Source of the DNA: Lonicera japonica
Lineage: Eukaryota > Streptophyta > Magnoliopsida > Dipsacales > Caprifoliaceae
Direction: 5' to 3'
Length of the DNA: 64,000 nucleotides
NCBI GenBank assembly: GCA_021464415.1
Contig: CM038463.1
Span: forward strand, 6,742,754 to 6,806,753
Below the pieces are notes generated by a model, which was not told where the DNA came from, did not search any database, and worked only from the letters and a program-made list of their open reading frames with translations. The position numbers and the translations under genes were made by a program. Shown here in pieces: positions 57,101 through 64,000 of the stretch; the first letter of the stretch is position 1; the number at the start of each line of letters is the position of its first letter.

Positions 57101-58320
57101 AAATGCCTGGTCTATTTGGCAAAGGTGTCTAAAAATTCTTTAACATTTTAAAATAATTTTTAGGGACACTAAAATAAAATATATTTTAAAATGTTATTTG
57201 AGAATGCTATCGAATTTTGCTGTATTAGCAACAAATACATTTTATTCGTGTGAAAATTTAAAGTTGGTCTATTCTTGACCATACAAGAAAATGATTGAAC
57301 TGATAGTGATTAGAATAATAAAGAACTAAGTTGAATGAGATAATGATTTACAGAGGAGGTTCATCATATATAAAAATATAGGTTATTCCTCCTCTTGTGA
57401 ATAGAATTACGAGCTTGAGTTGTTTTGTGTTATGACGAATAAGTTCGGATTACAAGTTAACACTATTTCTCTAGCTATTCTACCCTTATAATATTATAGT
57501 GGGAGGAGTTCTACGTTGTCCAACGTCTGGGTTTCTTATATTAGGAGCTTTGTTCGTGTGCTTTAGAGCTCTATCTTTCTATATTTCTCTCTTGTGATAA
57601 AGGTTTGATTGCTTAATCTCTTCTCAGTTATTGTCTGGTTAAAAATTTGGTTAAAGCTTGGTTGTTGAGGGAAGTAAATGCTTCTCGTATATATATATAT
57701 ATGATAGAGAGGAGATGTGCAAGGAGCTATATGGAGCTGGTCCAGTGCCATCTCTCATCTCCACTAACTCTGACCTTGTTTATTCAGGGATTGCGATGCA
57801 TTAAATGCAATTGGTATGCACTTAATTAATAAAATTGAGGGAGGTTATGCGCCTCCTACAGGGTTGGCGACAATCTCACATACTTATGTTAATTACTCTG
57901 ACAGAGTAGTTATGCGTCGTCGACTCTAGCTCGACGAAGGAGCTTTGGAAGTTGAGCTCTGTAGACCTAAAACCTCGAGTGCATAATGGATACTATTCCG
58001 ACATTTCCACAAGATCCATTTGATGCGCAGACTTGAAACTAGACATCTCAAGTCTGTTTCCTCATTTCGACAATAATATCTACATATTTTCCAGTGATTG
58101 GTCCACGAGGTAAAATAACTATTTTGCATTGTTGCATCTTATTACTAAATTAATTTTTGAATATCCTCAAAAAAAGTAACTTTGAAAATGGATATTGTTG
58201 TGCTAAAAATAGGAATCTTTTATTAAAAAAAGTATGTACAAAACTTTCTATATAACCCATCGATATAAGACGTGAAGAGCAAACAAATTTTGAATTTTGA
58301 ATATCAAATTTTGGATTAAC
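57101..58320. other. Intergenic stretch without recognisable gene
   Basis: AT-rich DNA with a moderately unique, LTR-like patch around 57,330-57,620 (TAGTGGGAGGAGTTCTACGT and a run resembling a leader) but no paired terminal repeats. No conserved frame. Confidence 0.3.
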
Positions 58321-58457
58321 AAATGGGGAATGGAAGTGCTAAGGCTTGAACCTTAGATCTCTCAGAAAATCAAGCTCTGATACCATGTTAGGAATTATAT
58401 CTCCCAAAAGTTTAAGCTCTTAGGAGAAGTAACCATAATGAATATCATGCTTAACAC
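58320..58457 (-). mobile_element. TRIM fragment (LTR plus primer site)
   Basis: On the minus strand a 70-bp LTR-like unit (58,457-58,388, TGTTAAGCATGATATTC ... AATTCCTAACA) is followed at once by TGGTATCAGAGC (58,387-58,376). It shares GAGCTTAAACTTTTGGG with the TRIM at 53,664 (AGCTTAAGCTTTTGGG). The second LTR is not found, so the element is truncated. A further degenerate relative may lie at 49,350-49,400. Confidence 0.6.
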
Positions 58458-58735
58458 GCACAAAGGAAAAAGGGAAAAAAGCTTTTGATTTGCTCAAACT
58501 TGGATATAAAATATAGAAATATGAGAGAAAAGGTGAAATGAAGGGTTTTTGTTAAAATGGCGGTTTCTTTCCTTAAGAACTGCACCATATAATGAGAATG
58601 CATTGAATGCAAGTCACTTCAATCCTCCCGCCAGCTTTTTTGAGTACAGACCAATCGGAAGTTACCACGTGGCATGGTGTGCCATAGGCTTTAGGTACAA
58701 GTGTTCGTCCTCTAAAAGTACGCCGAGTTCAAACA

Positions 58736-59193
58736 CTTGTTGGGGGGGGGGGGGGGCAGTTGAAAGGTATAAAAATATTTCGTCTGAGCTTCGAGCACGT
58801 GTGAGGACAGAGCTACTTGTTTGTTCGATCTCAATATAGATCGTGGGAAGAACCTTCCATGGATTGACACGTGGCAGCATCATAGTAGAAGTGTGGCCAA
58901 CACTCCCAACGGCCATTTACCAACTTCCCACTATATAACTAACCTCATATCTCTCTCTACTCCCATCAAACGTGGGAGGTAGAGTTTATCACCTTGTAAT
59001 AGATAGTTTATTCTGTCTATAAAAAGAAGTAGCCCTTAACGTTTGAAGGCATCAAATCATTGAGAGTATCATCTTTATCAACCTGTATTCGCAACTGTTA
59101 TCAATAAAAATCATTATCAAAGGGTGAACGTAAAACAGACTTACAATTCATTGGCCGGGAAAACCATCCTTACCCAAAAATTCGTGTGAGCAA
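58736..59193 (+). mobile_element. Possible solo LTR or LTR fragment
   Basis: The sequence has a TATAAAAA box near 58,769, a later CTATAAAAAGAAGTAGCCC promoter-like block, and an end ...AATTCATTGGCCGGGAAAACC...GAGCAACA in the style of plant LTR R/U5 regions. It begins near a G15 tract (58,742-58,756). No TSD or second LTR is found, so borders and nature are tentative. Confidence 0.35.
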
Positions 59194-59224
59194 CATTTCT
59201 TATCAAAAAGATTTATTGATCTTA

Positions 59225-59345
59225 CAATATATATACAATACATTTCCTATACGGATCAGACCTTTAGCGATGGTTTTGTCATCGAGAATACATTGAGGAT
59301 ATGTTTTTAGTGACGAAAAATCATCACTAAAGGTCTCGGTCCATA
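59225..59345. repeat. Inverted repeat, MITE remnant
   Basis: CCTATACGGATCAGACCTTTAGCGATGG (in part) and its approximate inverse ATCACTAAAGGTCTCGGTCCATACGG face each other around TTTAGTGACGAAAAATCATCACTAAA. It looks like the remains of a small DNA transposon. Confidence 0.4.
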
Positions 59346-59699
59346 CGGACCGGTCCGCAAATGAAAATTTTCGTATATATATATTTGTTATCCTCATTAT
59401 TGTAATTTGACATTACAAGATTGAAAATTATTTATTTTCTATACATTTAAAATTTTATTATTTGTGGCCCAAAAATTGGGTTATAATAGATCATTTTAAA
59501 ACTATTCATATAGTTGAGTGCGTATTTTAATTTTTTTTATAATATTTGAATTTACTCTAACAATAAAAACCAAAAAAAAAAAATGGTCACCCAGGGGAAA
59601 GGGAAGGAGGGAAGGGAAGCTAAGCGCAACGCAAAATGAATGAATGAATGAATACGAAAGCAAGAGCTAAAAGCCCCGCCAAAAACGTAACAGCGAGAT

Positions 59700-62600
59700 A
59701 GAGAGAGCGCCACATGTAGGTCGGGAAGTTGTATAATAATAATAATTCCAACTTCCCCCGATTTTCTCGGTTTCTCTAACAATGTCTTCTCCACAAACCA
59801 TTCCACACCAGCATCATACTACCACAACACCAATCAACGGTCACTCCTCCTTCTTACCAAATCTCATCATCGTATTCCCTAGATTCCGACGGAAAATTCA
59901 TCTCCTCCGGTATTCAACTCAATTTTTCCTTCTACTCTCCGAATATTGGCAGTTTGGTAGCTTCATTTTTTGTTGTAAATTAATGCCAGTATCTGTCGAC
60001 TTCAAGTTTGGGCTCAATCTGGTCATCATTGATGTCAAAGTTTCTGTGTAAGATGAAATTTCGGATCTAATTGAGTATCTCACCAGGAGCTAAAAATGGT
60101 ATGTATGCATGTCTTATTTCGTTTTTCATATAGAAAACTTTGAATTGCTATATTGCTTGACTTGATAAATCTTAATTTAAATGAAATGAGAGAATATGGA
60201 AATTTGTTGATGTGGAATTCTTTGCTTTTTTCCATAACACGCGAATTAATATTCTGATGTATCAAAACAGAAGTCTGATTTATATCGTTCAAGTGCTCAT
60301 TCATTGTTGGGAGATTACCTACCTACCTACATTGTTAAGTTTAGTAGAATTTTGAGAGTGAATATATATATATATATATATTTTATTACATTCAGGTCGA
60401 GAAACTTAGGCGTACTGAATATAACTGCATTGAAACATTGTGCGGTGAATATGTTTGTGTTGAGAAGGATTAGCCGGGGTGTGGAAATTGTTTCACGCTA
60501 CTTGTCCATATGTGAAGGAGATTTAGTGCAAAATTCTTACTTGTTTGCGTTACTTGTCTCTTGACTAACTTGAGCTTCTCTATAATAGTGTGTTCATAAA
60601 CCTATATATAGTCGAGGTCTTGAGGAAAATGGGAGCGGTTAGAAACTTGTTGATCCTTATTCCAAAATCTGTATGCATATTAAGTGAATTAGAAGCATTG
60701 CAACAGAGCAGAAGTGTGTTTTGTCTATACTACATCTTAAGGTGAAGAATACTACTATTGTCTATAAGGCATATCTTAGCAGTTGAGTAGTGAAGGTTAT
60801 TGACATTATTTCTAATTGTTTTACCTCATTAAGGAAAACGTGCAAATGAAGATAAAGGGAGCTTTGGTATGTGGAATCCAATATTCAAATATCTGTTGAG
60901 GTTTACGACTTGAGGCTCGCCTCGAGGTGGGTCATGGAGAAAGCCTTGAGGTTTAAGCCTCAAGGTTTATTATAGGTTTGCAACTCAAATAACACTTAAT
61001 GCTTCAAGGCTGTCCTCCTTGAGGCTTATGTACACTTTATATTGATACACTACTTTTGTTATTTATAGTGTTCCTTCCCCATAATTTAATTTGGTCGCTA
61101 TTTTATTTTTAAGTTGGGGCTTATGACTTGCCTCTTCTAAACAAAATGCCTCAAACCCGCCCTTCCTTTTTAACACATTGGTAGAATCTAAGGAAAAAAT
61201 CATTAACATTTATTGAAAAATTATATTGCAAAAAGTTTTTTGCGAATTTTTACTTTTTAGAAGGAAACTCTATACAAACTGTGGCCCCACTGTAGAGAAC
61301 ACTAGGTTTGGGGTTACGAAAGTCCACTCCTAGGTCTGTAGAAATTATTTTGAACACTAGTATGATGAATTGATCTTGCAAGACAGCCTTCAAAGAAAAC
61401 GTCCATATCACATTCATGGAAAAATGACAAACCCCCCCCCCCCCTAAAGTTTGGGGGTAGATTTCAAATGTTCCCTTGATGTTTCAATTGCTTCAATTTT
61501 AAAGTACAATTAGTATACCAATGCGAACCTTCCGTCCATCCCTGTTAACTTTGAGTAACTAAAATCCGATTTGGCAATCCACGTGGATCCTACATGGATA
61601 AAAATTTCACGAGGATTGCACATGAGGGCGAAATGGGTGTGATTTAAACAAATTAGGTCTTAATTTGTTCCTTTATTCCATCGTTTGAGCACTTAGGATT
61701 CCAGAGCACTTATTTAAGGGGGTGGAGTGTTGCTCCATCGATGGATACACTGAGTTTGGGAGGTCAAGAAAAAACCTGCTAGTGGAGGAGACCTCTTAGG
61801 GATAATAGATATAGGGCTGAAAAGAGTGCCAAAAAAGGATCTTTCGTGTACCCAAGATCCCAGCATTACAATTCCCCTTTTGTCTAAATCACGATAAAAC
61901 ATTCATAGAAAGAATTCTGCCACTTGGATTTACTATATTATGATTATGGGATTTTTGTATAGACTATAGCTAAAAGATCTACTACTTTGATTCTGGTTTC
62001 AAAAATAGATAATTTTGTATCTAACTGTATAAAAGGTTGGCAGACTTTGTTTTCCTAAGATTGCATCCTACCACTTTACGGTCGTAAATCACTACTCATT
62101 GTCTGTGTATCGATAGATGAAGCAAAACTCTGTTCTCTCATACGTGTTCTATGGTGCTCTAACTATGTAATAAAAGAACAAATTAAGCCCTAATTTGTTT
62201 AAATCACACCCATCTTGTCCCTCACGTGCAATCCTTATGAGTTTTTTTATTTACATAGGATCCACGTGGCCTGATAAGGGTCCACATGGATTGCCAAATC
62301 GGATTTCTGTTAGTCTAAGTTAATTGGGTGGATGGTAATGGTAGGTTTACATTGGGATACAAATTGTAATTCAGGGTTCAATTTGGAACAATTGAAACAT
62401 TAACGGAATATTTGAAATATACTCAAACTTTTTTTTATTTTTTTTATTTTCCCCAAATCTATGATAAAAAGAAGGATGATGTTGAAGGTGCTTTATAGAA
62501 CTGGCACTTTGTGTAAAAATAAAAAAAAAAACTGCCACTTCCCATCAGTAACAAAGCATGGCCTGAGTACAAAAGAGAAATCTCAAAAAGTACCCACAAT

Positions 62601-63208
62601 ATGGATTGGTCCAGAGGTAAAAATGGATCAATCCAATTAAACAACTGCACCAAAGAATTGACCCTAAAAGGACAATCCTGGGGCTACCAACCAGCCTCCA
62701 ATACTTCACAGAACTGAAGATATAGCCGGGTCCACTACAAATTTTTGTTACTGTAAAATTACATCCAGAGAGTAATTATTGACATGGTCAATGACATCAA
62801 TTTTTCCAGAAAAGTTAGAATATCACAAACTTCTCATAATGTTAGTTGATTCCTTAAATATTTAACGAAAGAGTTAAAGAAGAAAATTATAATTTATTCT
62901 TACAATTGAATACTTACCAATATAAGGTGGGAAAAGACTCAAACGCTGATGCAGAAATTATTTTTGTAGTTTATGAGTACATTTTCAACACTAACAAAGA
63001 AGAATTGATCAGACACACAAATTTCACGTGTTCATTGTGTCACCAGCAGTACTGATTCCCAGTATAGATAATATTAAATGTGTTAGTGCACTCTTGATAC
63101 TCACTTCTATATTGTTTTCAATGGCTTATCTTTCAGCAACTCGTCCAAAGCCTAGAGAAAGTAGGGGGTGATGTGAAGGCTCATCCTAATAACAAAAATC
63201 CTGATAGT
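59700..63208 (+). other. Probable 5' leader and large leader intron(s) of the myosin gene
   Basis: An untranslated-looking exon may start near 59,700-59,800. AAAAATG followed by GTATGTATG at 60,091-60,104 looks like a splice donor after an ATG. An acceptor TTTCAG at about 63,132-63,137 precedes a short exon 63,138-63,211. The frame at 59,782-60,051 shows no conserved domain and is treated as leader sequence; a separate small gene cannot be excluded. Confidence 0.4.
61445..62431. mobile_element. Element with about 240-260-bp inverted arms in the myosin leader intron
   Basis: The left arm (61,445 to about 61,680) and right arm (about 62,168-62,431) are inverted copies. Shared blocks include ATCCGATTTGGCAATCCA, ACGTGGATCCTA, GATTGCAC.TGAGGG and GGGTGTGATTTAAACAAATT. 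The right arm has about 25 extra bases from a short internal duplication. The loop of nearly 490 bp has no recognised coding. Long inverted arms suggest a foldback or Mutator-like element; TSDs are not clear next to the C13 tract at 61,432-61,444. Confidence 0.6.
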
Positions 63209-63761
63209 ATGGTAAAACTGAGGAGTTTGGTCATTGATTTCAAGTAGCTAGAATTAAGGCTTTGATTAGTTTAATTGACTTGTATATTGTGTAATATATA
63301 CAAGTGTTTTGACATGTTGCTGGATAGTGGATACTTTTGCGCTTTCAAACATCAGCTTATAAATCCACTATACTTCCAGTATATCTATATTTATGGATAT
63401 CGATATTTAGAATGTAGCTTGCAATGATTCGGAATTTGTAGAGTTTAGTAGCTGAAATTCTCTAGGGTATCCACAGTCCATATATTTATGCATACTTTTA
63501 CGGAATTGGTGGTCACTCGTTTCATCAAATCCTCCTATGTTGTTTTCTTTTTGGACAAAAAAAAATATTCATATGTATACTGCTTCACCAGTTTTTTTCA
63601 AGTTCTAATAAATTTTTAAATTTCAATTGCAGGGCACTGCAGTAAATATCATCGAAGGTTCTCATGTTTGGGTTGAAGACCCATCAGTAGCTTGGATTGA
63701 TGGACAAGTAACAAAGATAAACGGAAATGATCTTGAAATTCAGACTAGTGATGGGAAGACA
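63209..63761 (+). CDS. Class XI myosin heavy chain, 5' end (partial, continues beyond the window)
   Basis: The ATG at 63,209-63,211 is immediately followed by a GT donor. The next exon, 63,633-63,761, encodes [24 protein letters not shown] and [19 protein letters not shown], the N-terminal SH3-like domain of plant myosin XI (family: [27 protein letters not shown]). A GT donor at 63,762 leads to the motor-domain exons outside the window. Myosin XI moves organelles along actin and drives cytoplasmic streaming. The exon 63,138-63,211 is open upstream of this ATG (QLVQSLEKVGGDVKAHPNN...), so a longer N-terminus is possible, but class XI myosins usually start just before this SH3-like block. Confidence 0.85.
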
Positions 63762-64000
63762 GTAAGTTGATTCAAATTAAATGGGTATTTGTTTTCATAG
63801 ATAAGCAAAATCCACTAAATAGCACCAAGTTGGTGCCTTTTTTACCCATGATCTATGAAAATCCGCAAGGAAAGGCAAAATCTAAGCAATAGTAATATTT
63901 AAAAAAACTAGTTGAAAGCAAAAATCAATTAATTATTCAGACAAACTACAGAAAGATATCCAAGTAGGATAGTCTTCTAGATACCATTAAAAACATGTCT

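Noticed and set aside
59782..60051. 89-codon ORF as a protein gene
   Set aside because: No recognisable domain and its position fits the untranslated leader of the downstream myosin gene; retained only as leader sequence.

Overview
The window reads as nuclear DNA of a flowering plant, most likely a eudicot. It is AT-rich, its genes carry spliceosomal introns, and it is packed with plant transposon families (Ty1/copia, Ty3-like, LINE, CACTA, PIF/Harbinger, hAT, Mutator-like, Stowaway/Tourist MITEs, TRIMs). All coordinates come from reading the sequence by eye. No database search was run, so family names rest on recognised motifs, terminal repeats and target-site duplications (TSDs).

Region 1 (1-48,350) is a transposon graveyard around a small dispersed gene family. 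Positions 1-4031 are the 3' part of a non-coding LTR retrotransposon with two tandem arrays: about 160-bp tRNA-like units and 40-bp hairpin units. It sits in the 5' leader of a dead copy (A, 4143-4280) of a short secreted-peptide gene. A related intact gene (B, 33,704-33,913, minus) and a second dead copy (C, 38,053-38,255, plus) share promoter, coding and 3' flanking sequence with A. Comparing the three copies exposes each later insertion as a filled site: LTR element, CACTA (4788-8860), Mutator-like element (36,745-38,002) and hAT (39,043-39,799).

Between A and B lies a four-level nest. A 5'-truncated minus-strand LINE (10,063-28,238) is split by a copia element (21,906-27,160, TSD GAGAT) and by a 10.6-kb PIF/Harbinger element (10,244-20,891, TSD TTA). 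The Harbinger element is split in turn by a hAT MITE (11,206-11,786) and a solo LTR (19,085-20,612). It holds the two usual Harbinger genes (DDE transposase, Myb/NAM-associated ORF1), a decayed plant-mobile-domain (PMD) gene, and a small acidic ORF I do not recognise. A rearranged relative of the ORF1/acidic-ORF pair recurs at 30.6-31.75 kb. The Harbinger plus PMD cargo is the most unusual system in the window.

From 40 to 48.6 kb the sequence is AT-rich with a run of MITEs, a hAT remnant and a Pack-MULE-like element carrying a fragment of ribosomal protein eS4.

Region 2 (48,600-64,000) is genic. GIF1/AN3 (GRF-interacting factor, plus, four exons, 48,909-52,202) and an OR23-like F-box/kelch gene (minus, two exons, 56,568-53,014) are tail to tail. 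A class XI myosin gene begins near the right edge (start codon 63,209) and runs out of the window. Their introns and flanks still contain a hAT MITE, a Stowaway, a very small TRIM/SMART element and a large inverted-repeat element.

The three housekeeping/development genes are not obviously related in function. What unites the left 48 kb is repeated insertion and decay around one duplicated peptide gene.
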